Positions 48,201 through 57,917 of a stretch of 64,000 nt of DNA are shown here, piece after piece. Positions within the stretch are counted from its first letter, which is position 1. Every line of letters starts with the position of its first letter. This DNA comes from Sambucus nigra (lineage: Eukaryota; Streptophyta; Magnoliopsida; Dipsacales; Adoxaceae): NCBI GenBank assembly GCA_949130495.1, contig OX422211.1:442006219-442070218 (forward strand), read 5' to 3'. The position numbers and the translations under genes were made by a program. The notes under the pieces are model-generated. The model was given only the letters and a program-made list of their open reading frames with translations. It was not told where the DNA came from and did no database searches.

Positions 48201-51200
48201 GATCCGATTATCTGACAAATTATTTTTTATTTATTTTTATAATATTTTTCATTAAAAAAATAAATAATGATATGTCAAAACATATAGCAACATTTTAATT
48301 TTCAACTCTTAGGAGCCGTGTGTGTGTGTGTCTTTTTCCTCTTATATGAGGGAGATTTTTTAATATAATATTATACTATTATAATATATATTTAAAATAT
48401 TATTAAATACAATATATATTATATTAAAAATATTAATCGGATCGAATAATTGACGGATCGGAGTATATGAATCCAAATCCACTCCATTTAATAAATGGGT
48501 AATCGGGTAATCAGGTAATCGGATTTTAGGCATGATCCATATCCGTTTAAATGGATCGGATTCGGATAAAATCCGATCCATTGATAGGCCTAATTGGAGC
48601 GACACCTCGCTCTGATACCAATATGACGTAAACTACACATCAATGGCCAAGAAAATAAAACAAACCCTAACTTTTAGAGAGAGAATCAAGAGATTTCTTA
48701 TATTTTAAAATGGAGTGTGTCCTCAAATGAGGAATACAAGGGGTACTTAAAGGGGAGGAGTAGCTTAGGCTCTAAGCTAATATTCTAATTACAAAAATGC
48801 CCTTAATAGCCATTATTACTCCTTACCTCTAAATACTAATATAAAAGAAAATACAATGACATAATAAATAAAATAAAATACCAAAAATAAAATAAAAGGC
48901 CATAATGCCCTAAAAATGACACATTTCCATCAAATAGTTTAAATCTATACTTTGTAATCCAGCAAAATTGTCTGATAGACATCTGTCAACATGATATAGA
49001 TGAAGTAGACTTCGCTACAATAAGTCTGATTGATGCATGGAGAAGTTACAATCATCCAGAATTATTCTCAAAAGAACAAAAATTAAGAGTAAATATTGAA
49101 GCTTTTGAAAGTCAAAATCAACGTACTTGAACCATTTCACTAACAACACCCAACCCTCCTGGTCCAACAAGAGATCCTGCTAGCAAGTATCCCGTCATAA
49201 CCTGCAAATTTCAAATGGGTAGAAATTTAGAGTTGCACTAGATCATGAAACATTAAATAATTGAGTAGGAACTAAGCATTAATTAAAGGATAATGATCAG
49301 ACCGGTTGTCCAGCACAAGCAAAGGCAATGCCACCACAAGTTGCAGACACAATAACAACTACGAGATCTGAAATCAACCTACAACATTAACGTTGTTAAC
49401 AGATAGGATCAGTAAAAGAGTTGACTGCTGTAAAATATCTTTGATAGTAACACAATATAAGGCATACCTCAAGTCTAACTGTAGCACTGGATATTTTGAT
49501 TTAAAATTAGATATGATAAAGACATTATCCTGAAAATACAGCACAATCGTTATGCTTTCACAATTGAAGTTAATTTTTTTTATTTCATAAGAAATAGGAA
49601 AATTGCAGTTATATTTATCAACTCTATGACTTTCCAGTGAACCAACTTTACCTTTCTATCGATCAATGTTGGGGTTTCTTCTGCTCCATTGTCATTATCA
49701 AGGTTGAAAACGTGATGAAGTTGAAAGGACCTAAAATAATGTATCAATGATATGAAACAATAAAAAAATTTGCAGAAGGAAATAGAATTTGAGGATTAAA
49801 TGGCTGATAATTATCTGTCAACAAAGTAAACAGAAATTATTGATAAAGTTATATTGATATTGTATGATAGAAGAATGTACTTTTCCTCTTTCGTGTCATT
49901 TTTCTTGGACTTAACTCTAGCTACAGTTTCCAAAACTGCCTGATGAACAAAAACATGTAAACCAGATACATTCAGCAAATGCTTCACACTACATATTAAT
50001 TCACAATGAAATTGAATTGAGAGAAAAAACATCACATGTAGCGCTAACTCATGCTTCCTTCATTATATAAATTTGAAATATATATCTTTAATTATGAAGG
50101 GACAAACACACTGATAGCATAAGTGAGCTGCACTGCTCAATACGAGAGAAGCTCATATAGCATGTACCAGAATTAGAGAAGGTTTGTTTGAAACGCGGTC
50201 AAACAGAATATGGATTTAATAACATGCACTATGTTCAAGGGCGGATGGGGCGACTGCTAACCTAAGCTTCTACAAAAATTTAGGTGTGTACATATGTGAG
50301 ATTTGTGAACTTAATAGTTTAACATGTACAAAATGTTATAAATCCAAAACCTTTAATAAAACCAAGAACAATCACAGGCCCCAATTTATTTCAAAGATTC
50401 TCTCGTCACAATACTCTTGTAATACCCCGTATTTTTATGACTTTTAAATTTGGGAATTTATTAAAATTAATTAGAGATATTAATTTAATATTAATCCAGA
50501 AATCATTTAAATATTTACTAGCGTGATGAGAGTTAGTAATTATTGGAATTTTGTTTTGTAAATTACTTTATGGGTAAAGTAAGATGTGTGATTAAATTTA
50601 GTAAAATTATCATGAGAATATAATTTGATAATTTTGGAAATTTTATCGGGACACGCCTGTGTCGTGTCGGGATTAAATTCGCATTATTAAAAGTGAATAA
50701 ATTATAAGTCACCCGTATGGTCATTTTGAGTGCGTCAATGTGTCCGGAAGGGTCGAGATAGTCAAAATAATGTACCCGGGGGTGTAGTTTGAGTCTCGGG
50801 GCGTTTTTAGGCCTAATGAGCATCCCAGGAGGGCGTTTTAGACACTTTGTATTTTTTGGCATGGAAACCCACGAATTTTCTAAGGTTTTATCAGATGTTA
50901 GGGGTTGTCTTCTAGGGTTAGCATAACCAAAAACCAAGAACGGCCATTGGAGAGGAAGAGGAGAAGCTTTCCAAGGAGTTCTAGGCCAAGAACTCCACCG
51001 TTTGCACCGCCGTCACCGCCAAATTGTAGATCGCGCGACGAGGAACACAACCACACCAATTTCTTCCACAAATCAGAAACAAAGATTTCCAGGCAAGTAT
51101 CTATCTTGCTTTATTTTAGTTAATGCTTCAATTATATTAACCTAGGGTTGATTAGAACCAATTCCATGAAAGAAAGCATATATTGGAGACTAGATTTCAC

Positions 51201-53983
51201 ATGTTATAGAGGTAATAATCATGTTCTGGAAATCTATTTCACATGTAGAGGTTAAACCACGAATTTTCATTGAGTTAGGAGTAGAAAATCTGGAAAAAGA
51301 ATGGGAAGAACTAAATTAAAGAAAAGATTAGGGTTCTTGAGGTTTATATAGATTTTGCCCTTGTCAAATGTTATACTTGATGAAAACTCACATGTTTTAC
51401 GTAGAAAATTATTTATTTGGGTATATAAAACTTGTAGTATCATTTGTTGGGAGTTTGGGAGTGGAACATGATGATTTGGATGAGTTTGGAATAGGATTCC
51501 CGTAACTGGATTTTCTGCAGTTTCGTCATAACTGCTTGATCGATCGTTCGACCAAAGAGCATCGATCGATCGATGATCGATCGATCGACCCCATTCCATC
51601 GATCGATCGATCGACCCCTCCTGGAAAATTCATATTCCTCCTTTAAATAGTTATTACGATTAAAATGAGTAGTAACCTTTGGACCTTATTAATAGAACAT
51701 TTTGGGACATAAAGAGGATCAGTAGGACTTAGTAAAAAGGGGGCATTTAAAGTATGGCGAATTTAAAATTAACGGGGAGTAATTTATTCATAGGAAATTA
51801 TGGAAACGTGTAATTAAAGGAGTAAGACCCGTAAGAAAGTTACGTTAGAAAATAAGAGAGTACCTACTGAATTTATACATTGGGGAATAGAATATTACGA
51901 GTGAAATGAGGAATGTACGGAATAACCTATAATTAAGAATAAAAGAGACGAATCGTTATACGGGATAATCTAGTAACATGTACTAAGAACGAATATCATA
52001 GTATGGGTCGTGGGCGTACCTAATTTAGAAATGGGAATGGTAGTATACATATATATGACTGTGTTGTGTATATACTATATACCTGTAAAAATCATGCCCG
52101 CGCTACTTGCTATCACTGAGGTTACCGCGCCGAGACAGTCTTATCTCGATGGGACCTTTAGGGGGGATATTGACTTGTACCCTAGAACATAGGAATCCTT
52201 GGTACAGGCTATCTGATCGATAGTCAGACGGTCCTAAGAGACGTGAGGGTATGTGCTGACCTCTTAGTGACTTGGAACTATGCTTCGCCTCAATTTGTAT
52301 GTGTTTTGTATTAATACGGTTCGAGAGTGATTCCGAACTAGTATTTCCCTTAGTACGAGTGACGGGGACTTGATAGCAGAGTATGCCAGCACCATAAATT
52401 TTATGTGGGGTGCCGTTAGTATATATATATTATATGAGTCATTAATATATATATAGACTTGAAATTGGGAACTTTCTACTGTGACTAAAAGTAGTTAAGT
52501 AATGAATAAATATTCCGAATTTATAAGTGTTTGCAATGTTTGAGGCAATACTGAAAGACTTTATAATAAAATGAGATTTATGTGAAAACTTTGCTTTCAG
52601 AAATTAATTATCTTAGCCCTAGTAATCGTCGGCATGAAACCTTATGAGAAATTTGAGATAAGCTAAACTTGTGGGGATTAATAGTGCGGTAGGTGTGCAC
52701 ATTAGAAGAGAAGTGAGAAATTTCTCAAGAGAGTGCCGCGTACTAATATGATTGTTGCATTAGTCGATAAGCATTTTAAATACTTGCTAAACTAAATTTT
52801 TAAACTGTTTTACAATTGGGCTCTGACCCGTTTCCTGTTATCTCTTCTCTCTTGTACATATATATATATACTACAGGTGCCCAGCCACAGGAGCATCATG
52901 CTTAGGATTCTTTAGAAGGAACGTGCTGCAGCTTAGGTGGGAGTTGCAGGCCTTTTGCTTAGACGACCTCATTATTGACTCTACTCTTAGTTCTATTTAT
53001 CCAGTTGGGCATGTGTCACCCTTTTTCCTTATTCAGTGGGTTTTGTCAGAGATTGTGATTCATTTACTTTTAGTATTTTTACTTTGGGATTTGCTACTGT
53101 CAGTATGTTTTTCCTTCGTGGTTTTAAAGTTGGAATTAGTTAATTGAATGCTTAAATTGCTTGGATGATCTTTTCCAGTTTGGTTATTTGTGTGACTCTT
53201 AAACGGTGAATTATGAAAGATTTTATTATTGGACTTAAATTAAAAATAGAAATAATGTTTTAAATGGTTTTGACACTTAGCTTAATTATTTAGGGTATTT
53301 AAATTGAAAAGTTGATTTTTCGACAGTGATGCTAAGAATGAACCAACCGTTCACCTTGGTTATAATTTAATAAAGGACTGATCACCCGATATTTAATTAG
53401 GCGGGGTGTCACAACTCTCTAGCCCCAAATTCCAGCTCTAATTTTCTACTGTGACTAATTTCTAGCCCTAATTTCTGTTGTGCCCTATGTTGTTGTGAAT
53501 TGACTTGTAGACCTAGTTTCCGAATAGGATAATTTTTTATTTGTGCCCTAATTTAATTGTTCATCATTGAAAGTGACTGTTTAGGGTTATTGTTAAATAT
53601 CCTGAATAATTATTTAATTATACGCAGGTTGAGTAATTATTTTCTCAAAACCTAAAATATAACCCTTAAAGACAAAATTGCAACACCTAGAGTTGGTGGT
53701 AAACTCCACCTCCTTAACCTGAATTCATGTGATCTGCCCCTGACTACGTTTGATATGTAAGTATATCTACATATTGAAATTTGGTCCTTCAAAACACTCA
53801 ATCAAAAAATATAATACTAATAACGGTACAATGTATTTCCCTCACTCATACTATTGCAATGCATTCATCTTTTAAATAATATAAACTTTACGTGGTGAAA
53901 CACTCGGTAACAAAATTATAAGAACAATATACCACCCACCTCCTGTTCCGAAACACTGTTGTTGAAGCTGCCGGCCTCATTTA
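35400..53983 (-). CDS. KEA6-like: KEA4/5/6-type K+/H+ antiporter, 19 exons, N-terminus missing
   Basis: Exons in coding order: 53983-53940, 49939-49881, 49730-49652, 49529-49468, 49378-49303, 49201-49127, 43406-43335, 43249-43166, 42779-42711, 42611-42534, 42248-42160, 39913-39817, 39222-39169, 38777-38682, 38075-37887, 37793-37716, 37187-37143, 36268-36179, 35489-35400. All introns are GT...AG, and phases join into 507 codons plus a stop with no break. The protein is a CPA2 cation/proton antiporter with many hydrophobic segments, and it lacks the C-terminal nucleotide-binding KTN domain, as KEA4-6 do. Plant KEA4-6 exchange K+ for H+ in Golgi, trans-Golgi and prevacuolar membranes and keep their pH. 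Roughly 65-90 residues (signal peptide and N-terminus) are expected before the first exon. It looks intact and functional; which of KEA4, 5 or 6 it is remains open. Confidence 0.93.
35718..36105. mobile_element. Mutator-type MITE in the last antiporter intron
   Basis: TGGGTAAATTATATGGACCT on the left is inverted on the right (AGGTCCATGTAATTTTCCC), and pairing continues through CTCTTGTTTGT against ATAAACAAGAG. AAATACTTT lies directly on both sides (35709-35717, 36106-36114), a perfect 9-bp duplication. 388 bp, non-coding. Confidence 0.85.
37143..39222 (-). CDS. KEA6-like: Antiporter exons 13-17, C-terminal transport core
   Basis: Exon 13 (39222-39169): TNELYQLASVAFCLLVAW. Exon 14 (38777-38682): CSDKLGLSFELGSFAAGVMI and STTDLAQHTLEQ, the helix-loop with the conserved ELGSFAAG. 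Exon 15 (38075-37887): VEPIRNFFAALFLASIGMLI and the following membrane segments to NNKTSVL. Exon 16 (37793-37716): VGMSLAQIGEFAFVLLSR, with the strongly conserved AQIGEF. Exon 17 (37187-37143): GKMYLLLLGTTALSL. A fold-back repeat (37440-37590) lies between exons 16 and 17. Confidence 0.93.
37440..37590. mobile_element. Fold-back MITE in an antiporter intron
   Basis: CTTGCAAGAAAACCCCTGAA on the left pairs with TTTCGGGGGTATCTTGCAA on the right, and CTATTTTTAGTGCAAAA pairs with TTTGCATTAAAAATAG. The outer edges are not clear, and no target duplication was identified. Confidence 0.6.
39340..39780. mobile_element. Tourist-type (PIF/Harbinger) MITE in an antiporter intron
   Basis: The left GCACATCTACAATGG and right CCACTGGAGATGGCC form a near-perfect 15-bp inverted repeat. 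TTA stands on both sides (39337-39339, 39781-39783), the 3-bp duplication typical of PIF/Harbinger. 441 bp without a coding frame, 97 bp or less from the exons on each side. Confidence 0.8.
39817..42248 (-). CDS. KEA6-like: Antiporter exons 11-12
   Basis: Exon 11 (42248-42160) begins DCAVGLLFALLPVLGGSSGV, where the Asp belongs to the ...LILQ|DCAVG site, the QD motif expected to take part in ion binding. It ends in a split Ser codon. Exon 12 (39913-39817) reads LVMLIAFLAVLSILSRTCVP and WFLKLMISLSSQ. The intron between them is 2.2 kb and holds a decayed LTR element. Confidence 0.92.
40490..41500 (+). mobile_element. Decayed LTR retrotransposon with tRNA-Met primer site
   Basis: TGGTATCAGAGC (40852-40863) matches the initiator tRNA-Met primer site. 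It follows a possible LTR (about 40490-40848) that ends after a run typical of LTRs (GAATAAAGGGCC...). Downstream is MAKTCNITESEKRIKRLEKM (40931), like the start of a gag. A polypurine-like TTTTAGGGGGAAAA lies near 41495. The body is very short and full of stops, so most of the element is lost. It lies in the antiporter intron, opposite in strand. Confidence 0.5.
42534..43406 (-). CDS. KEA6-like: Antiporter exons 7-10, N-terminal transport core
   Basis: Exon 7 (43406-43335): VETVAQFGVIFLLFALGLEF then STTK, the conserved FALGLEFS helix. Exon 8 (43249-43166): LRVVRAVAILGGLLQVFLFM, CLCGITAS. Exon 9 (42779-42711): LCGGKPSEGIFVGAFLSMSS, TAV, with the conserved GAFLSMSSTAV. Exon 10 (42611-42534): VLKFLMEKNSINALHGQVTI, GTLILQ. 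All four are phase 0, with introns of a few dozen to about 400 bp. Confidence 0.93.
43870..45600 (-). pseudogene. Ty3/gypsy gag remnant in the large antiporter intron
   Basis: The minus-strand piece at 44053-44235 reads VEVPMFDGWMNLNAFVDWLD then SIEKIFKFKN, matching the gag opening pattern of plant gypsy elements (P-x-FDG then a W-L-x-x-x-E-x-x-F block). Degraded continuation runs down to about 43880. Upstream (44240-45600) are other minus-strand pieces I do not recognise, one proline-rich beside a 20-G run. No LTR was found, so the limits are guesses. Confidence 0.45.
46132..46317. repeat. 93-bp tandem duplication
   Basis: 46132-46224 and 46225-46317 are near-identical and share CTGCTCCAGCACTCTAAGAT and GCAGATTAGGC; the second has about a dozen changes. 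It lies in the large antiporter intron and is non-coding. Confidence 0.85.
47688..48062 (-). CDS. Gag-like proline-rich ORF of the small LTR element
   Basis: The ATG at 48062 opens a 124-codon frame: MAPNKSKQQREEFYQEMTRI then WDRTQQQIDALLQWLQNPNP, a charged helical head, followed by a Pro/Ser/Ala-rich tail (ADQPPPVPSPKPLTPDPKTS). The position after the primer site is that of gag, and the head resembles the opening of some plant gypsy gags, but no capsid domain or zinc knuckle follows. Read-through beyond the stop continues to a tail near 47300 (LKDELGFKRGGE) resembling a pol C-terminus, which suggests an internal deletion. Whether it makes protein is unknown. Confidence 0.5.
   Translation of the reverse strand: MAPNKSKQQREEFYQEMTRIWDRTQQQIDALLQWLQNPNPSLASITLPYPYPTHFPANLPLATSSTPADPEKTLIPNPRLSALAADQPPPVPSPKPLTPDPKTSPSAAQKPPADLPGSPLLLPP
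48122..48592. mobile_element. hAT-type MITE inside the small LTR element
   Basis: The ends TAGGCCTGTAAACAGATCGG and CCGATCCATTGATAGGCCTA are inverted, with several internal GGATCGGATTCGGAT-type repeats. The flanks GTTAGAGC (48114-48121) and ATTGGAGC (48593-48600) agree at 6 of 8 positions. 471 bp, AT-rich core, no coding frame. Confidence 0.75.
49127..49939 (-). CDS. KEA6-like: Antiporter exons 2-6
   Basis: Exon 2 (49939-49881): AVLETVARVKSKKNDTKEE plus a split Lys codon. Exon 3 (49730-49652): SFQLHHVFNLDNDNGAEETP, TLIDRK. Exon 4 (49529-49468): DNVFIISNFKSKYPVLQLDL plus a split Arg. Exon 5 (49378-49303): LISDLVVVIVSATCGGIAFA, CAGQP, the first membrane helix of the transporter. Exon 6 (49201-49127): VMTGYLLAGSLVGPGGLGVV, SEMVQ, with the TGYLLAGSLVGPGG motif general to this antiporter family. 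Exons 2-4 form the hydrophilic region before the membrane part, a KEA4-6 trait. Confidence 0.93.
50418..53413. mobile_element. Solo LTR, about 3.0 kb, in antiporter intron 1
   Basis: The segment starts TGTAATACCCCG and ends CGGGGTGTCACA, an inverted 12-bp pair with the TG...CA of an LTR. ACTCT stands on both sides (50413-50417, 53414-53418), a perfect 5-bp duplication. There is no second copy, primer site or coding domain. The terminal sequence recalls long LTRs of the Del/Tekay chromovirus lineage, from memory only. It contains a block of alternating GATC units (51538-51616). Confidence 0.75.
51538..51616. repeat. GATC/ATCG microsatellite
   Basis: Runs of (ATCG)n, each palindromic, are separated by CCCC, CCATTCC and similar short spacers. 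Every unit is self-complementary, so the block can form a cruciform. It lies inside the solo LTR. Confidence 0.85.
53940..53983 (-). CDS. KEA6-like: Antiporter first recognised exon
   Basis: After the acceptor ...GAAATTGGCAG the exon gives two bases of a split codon, then NEAGSFNNSVSEQE, and ends at GAG|GTGGGT. This is the conserved GSFNNSV segment of KEA4-6 that precedes AVLETVARVK in exon 2. The preceding exon, expected to encode a signal peptide and an acidic MIDRALE-like stretch, was not found up to 64000. Confidence 0.85.
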
Positions 53984-55150
53984 CTGCCAATTTCAAAAAT
54001 GCAAGTTAGAAAAATTAGGTCCATGCATTAAATCCTCAAAATACTCTTTATGTGTATAACAAGCATAAAAGGCAACTTATGCCTTTATGAAGATCTATCC
54101 TTACAAATTTTGTGAATATCCATCTTACTATTGTGTGTGCACGGAGGTAAACAAAAGCAATAAATCATAGTTGCTTAAGTACAAAGTAAATTTCTACATG
54201 AATAAACATTGAATTCTTAATTCTAACGGCCGCATTCGCTGCCAATTTAATATTAGAAGTCCAGAAAATTTGGGGCTTGCATTCAATCATCAAAATACTC
54301 TATGCAAATTATGACTTTATGAATATGTAACCTTTTATAAATTATGTGTATTTTCCATCTTACTATTGTATGCTAATCAAAATCAATTATTGAAGGTTGA
54401 AAAACATAGTTTAAAAGCCAAATCAATGGCGTAATTGTATCAAAACCTCAAGTACAAAGTTTCTACATGAATAAACATTAAATACTTAATTATGAGGCCT
54501 TGTTTGCTGCCAATATGATCATGCAAGTCAAAAAATTAGTGGCCTGCATGAAATCTTCAAGCATAAGAAGCAAATTATGCCTTTATGAATATGCAACCTC
54601 TATAGATTATGTGCATTTTCCCATCTTACGATTGCATATGCCTGTGTAAAAATGGTAATCAAAATTAATGGTTGAATGTTGAAAAACATAGTTTAAAAGC
54701 CAAATCAATGACATGGTTTTATTATAACCGTAAGTGCAAAAAAAGTTTGCACATGAATAAATATTAGATAGATTATTATAACCTTAAGTGCAAAAAAGTT
54801 TCTACTTGGTGCGATGGCAAGTGCCCTCGCCCAAGCTACGGTTGGTCTCGAGTTTGAGACATGGGAACAGCTTCTCCATATATGGGGGTAAGACCCGCCT
54901 CTCCCAGACCTGCAGTTAAGCGGTTAAGCGGGAGCCTTGTGCACTGGGTACTACCTCTCTTTTTTTTTAAGTTCCGTCGGCCTCATTTGTGCAAATTTAA
55001 TAATGCAAGTCCAAAAATTAGGAGCGTGCATTAAATCTTCAAAGTAGTTTATGTGCACAAGTATAAAAGGCAAATTATGCCTTTATGAATATGTAAACTT
55101 TATAAATTGTGTGTGCACAAAGTAATCAAAGAAATTATTGTTGCAAGTAA
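53970..55150. repeat. Four diverged copies of the exon-1 acceptor region
   Basis: The exon-edge phrase GGCCTCATTTACTGCCAATT (53974) recurs as GGCCGCATTCGCTGCCAAT (54229), GGCCTTGTTTGCTGCCAAT (54503) and GGCCTCATTTGTGCAAATT (54979). Each is followed by related DNA (ATGCAAGT, GCATTAAATC, CAAATTATGCCTTTATGAAT). The first three are 255 and 274 bp apart; the last gap is longer because of the SINE. Only the first keeps the coding exon. Confidence 0.75.
54803..54968 (+). mobile_element. Au-like SINE
   Basis: The tRNA-like head has a box A-like GGTGCGATGGCAAGTGCC and a box B-like GGTCTCGAGTTTGAGAC. The 3' end CCTTGTGCACTGGGTACTAC followed by a T run is that of the plant Au SINE family, as I recall it. 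The flanks AAGTTTC (54796-54802) and AAGTTCC (54969-54975) are a likely target duplication. It interrupts the third acceptor-region repeat. Confidence 0.75.
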
Positions 55151-55196
55151 TAGTTTACGTAATCAATAATCTTGTTCATCAAAACCTAAAATTTTA

Positions 55197-55443
55197 GGGG
55201 TATTTTAACTTTACCCAACATATGGTTACCATTATTTGATTTTGGTCATTGTTTTGTTTTTCTTTAGACTTTGCGAACCATTTTGACTTTTAGCAACGTT
55301 TTTTCACTTTTAGCAACGCTTTTTCACTTTTGCGACGCTTTTCGTCACTAAAAGTAAAAATGGTGGGTGAAGTATAAAGAAAAACAAAACAGCGGTTGAA
55401 GTCAAATAATGATAAGAACATGGTGAGTCAAGTCGAAATACCA
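55197..55443. mobile_element. Fold-back MITE, about 247 bp
   Basis: The left GGGTATTTTAACTTTACCCA, ATTATTTGATTTTGGTCATT and GTTTTGTTTTTCTTTAGACT are mirrored on the right by AGTATAAAGAAAAACAAAAC, AAGTCAAATAATGATAAGAA and GAGTCAAGTCGAAATACC. The centre carries three TTTTCACTTT(T)AGCAACG units. Arms about 75 bp. No target duplication is certain. Confidence 0.7.
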
Positions 55444-55578
55444 CTAAATTTTATTGACTTTAGTAGCTCTTCATTAACGTTAATGTATATCCTTACAAAA
55501 ATACAGGAAAAAATATTTTAAGAAGAAGATATATAGAATTGAACAAAATAATGAATTGCCTGTCCACATTTCTTTGTT

Positions 55579-56016
55579 TAAGGTTTGGGCCCCAAAATGA
55601 TTTTAGCGACTGGAAAAAGTGTTAAAAACTACTGATAAAAGTCATTCACAGGGGCCAAAATCAATATCAATTTACTAATGACACCCAAACACCAAATGAC
55701 CCTATAAACAAACTGGTATGACCATTAAAAAAAAGTATTGAAGTCTTCATATTACGTAGGCCTCAAGGCATAAAAGACCAAAAAAAAGTATGTAAATTAT
55801 AGGGAATCCCCATTATTTCATTGTACTTATTTCATTTCTTAGGGCTCGGCCCCCAAAATGACTTTTAGTGCTACAAAAGTTTTACCAAATATCTTTGCCA
55901 TGCTTTTTGCAGTCACAAAATTCATTTGGGGGTTAAAACACAAGTGAAAATTTTGCGGGTCAAAGTCAATATCAAATAAATAATAGCGTCAAACCCCAAA
56001 TAACCCTATAATATAG
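55579..56016. repeat. Diverged direct repeat, two copies
   Basis: 55579-55709 and 55840-56016 both run from a GGGCCCCAAAATGA-like phrase to ACCAAATGACCCTATAA or CCAAATAACCCTATAA. They are separated by 130 bp and strongly diverged. Non-coding. Confidence 0.5.
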
Positions 56017-56308
56017 GACAGTAGCATTTATCTTTTTTTCAATTTTTTATTAAAGAAATACATATATTGGTCCAATACGACCAAGTCGTCATAGAGTCTT
56101 TTAAGTAAGTCCTCACAGGATCGTTGTTGTCCTAATATATATATGAAATTGTAATTGCAGATTTAAAATTGGGGGCTTTAGTCTTGAGCTCCTAAAACTC
56201 AATAATTCTTTGTGTGCAATCCTTAATGTTATATAACATTGTGTAGTCCCTAAAATCTAATATAACATTATGTCTTCTTCTGATGCTATATTATAACACT
56301 GTTATGTT

Positions 56309-57717
56309 CATGGTTCAAGGTCTCGGTCTCGGTCCCCATATCGGACACCCGATTTTTAACTCGACCACGGTATCAATTGCGGTATCGGGCGATATGCAAA
56401 TATACGCTATTCGGAGAGCCGATAAGATTCTCAGTTAATTTTTTTAAAAATTTCTAAAAAATAAGATTAACAATGTGGTCCAATTAGATCAGTACAAATC
56501 CATTATTTGATATGCATACCTTTGTCTAATTGATTATACTGATGCGCATCGAATGTGCGAGGTTCAATATTCCACACATGTAATAATGATATCTTTTATA
56601 AAAGAAATAAGTAAACAAAGATACATTTTAAAAAGGCAGTGCATTTATAAATAATTTTTTTAAGTACATACGTTTCAAAAACCAATGATACATTTATAAA
56701 GAATTTTTGAGTAAATAAAGATACAATAAAAAAAGTATAATGATACATTTTTAAATAAATAAAAGATAATACATTTTATGACGAAGTATTAAGTAAATAA
56801 AGATATGTTTTAAAAACCAATGATACATATATAAAAATAAAGATACATTTGAAAAAATATAATGATACATTTTCAAATAAATAAAGATGATACATTTTAG
56901 AATGAATTGTTAATTACATAAAGATACATTTTAAAATGACAGTGGTACGTTTATAAAGAATTTTTAAGTAAATAAAGATGGTTTAAAAAAACAATGATAC
57001 ATTTATAAAAAATTCATAAGTGAATAAAGAAACATTTAAAAAAATATAATGATGCATTTTCAAATAAATAAAAAATGTTTAATTTTAACAATTTTTTATG
57101 TACATAAAGGATCATTAAAAAAATCAATGATGTTAAATAAAGAATCATACATTTTGTAAAAACATTGAGTAAAGAAAAATACATTATAAGTAAATAAAAC
57201 AAATAATGATATTATTTAAAAGAAATAAATAATGAATGTATCTTTATTTAATTGAATCGATTCACTATCTATTTACAATAGTCAAACAACTATACAAAGT
57301 AGTTACAATAGTCAAACACCCATACAAAGTAGTGGACTACAGTTGTACCATAAAAAGTAGTGCACTACAGTTGTACACAGTTTTAAAAGCAAGCCATCAG
57401 AAGAAACCAAATGAAAACATCATCTCCTTCATGTCATCTTCTTCTTTTAGTTTTCTTTCCACCTATACACGCCGACCCGAAGTCGCACAGTCCACTACGT
57501 CTTCTTCTTCTTCCATTGTCGCTAACTCACCTGTAGCGGCCGATATTTCAAAAAAATCGTCTGAATCGGCAATATTTTGCCGAATCTATTCGGTCTCGCC
57601 GATATCTCAGCATATCTCGTCGATATGTCACGATTTCTTATAATTTTTTATTCGCCTCTCAAAATTGGATTGCTAGTCTACGATACCGAATCAACTCGAT
57701 CGAGACTTTGAACCATG
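56309..57717 (+). mobile_element. TIR element copy 1, probably hAT type
   Basis: The element begins CATGGTTCAAGGTCTCGG and ends CGAGACTTTGAACCATG. Near both ends are CGATATCG/CGGCCGAT-like phrases. The middle is a string of AAAGATACATTTTAAAAA-type units about 40-55 bp long. No transposase; the one longer frame (57236-57643) is not shared in sense by the other copies. The flanks are GTTATGTT on the left and CTGACGCG on the right, which do not match each other (see the inversion finding). Confidence 0.75.
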
Positions 57718-57917
57718 CTGACGCGACAATGGCTCCTATATTCCTTTCCAAGAAAGCAAAATCAGTAACATTTGGCTAGTGATTTTGAAATATTAGTTTG
57801 CCACTTGCTCTGGAGAGCCAAAATCACAAACCGGGAGAGCCAAAATAGCATTTGGCAAATTTGTCACTTGCCTTGGAGATGATTTAATATGATAATTTTT
57901 TTCTAATATAACATAAC

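Larger units (their letters stand above)
46960..48932 (-). mobile_element. Small non-autonomous LTR retrotransposon
   Basis: The LTRs at 48624-48932 (5') and 46960-47271 (3') share long blocks such as CTTAGGCTCTAAGCTAATAT. On the minus strand the 5' LTR is followed at once by TATTGGTATCAGAGCGAGG (primer site for initiator tRNA-Met), and the 3' LTR is preceded by the polypurine tract AAGAGGGGGAGAG. The flanks AATAA and AATAG are a near-match duplication. Only 1.35 kb lies between, with no protease, RT or integrase, and 471 bp of that is a later MITE. A single ORF with a proline-rich tail remains (47688-48062). It sits in the antiporter's 5.7-kb intron, same strand as the gene. Confidence 0.85.

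Noticed and set aside
50563..50937. A 124-codon minus-strand frame in the solo LTR
   Set aside because: No conserved motif; long LTRs often contain chance frames of this size.
57236..57643. A 135-codon Ser-rich plus-strand frame
   Set aside because: It lies inside TIR element copy 1, is low in complexity, and is not kept as a frame in copies 2 or 3.
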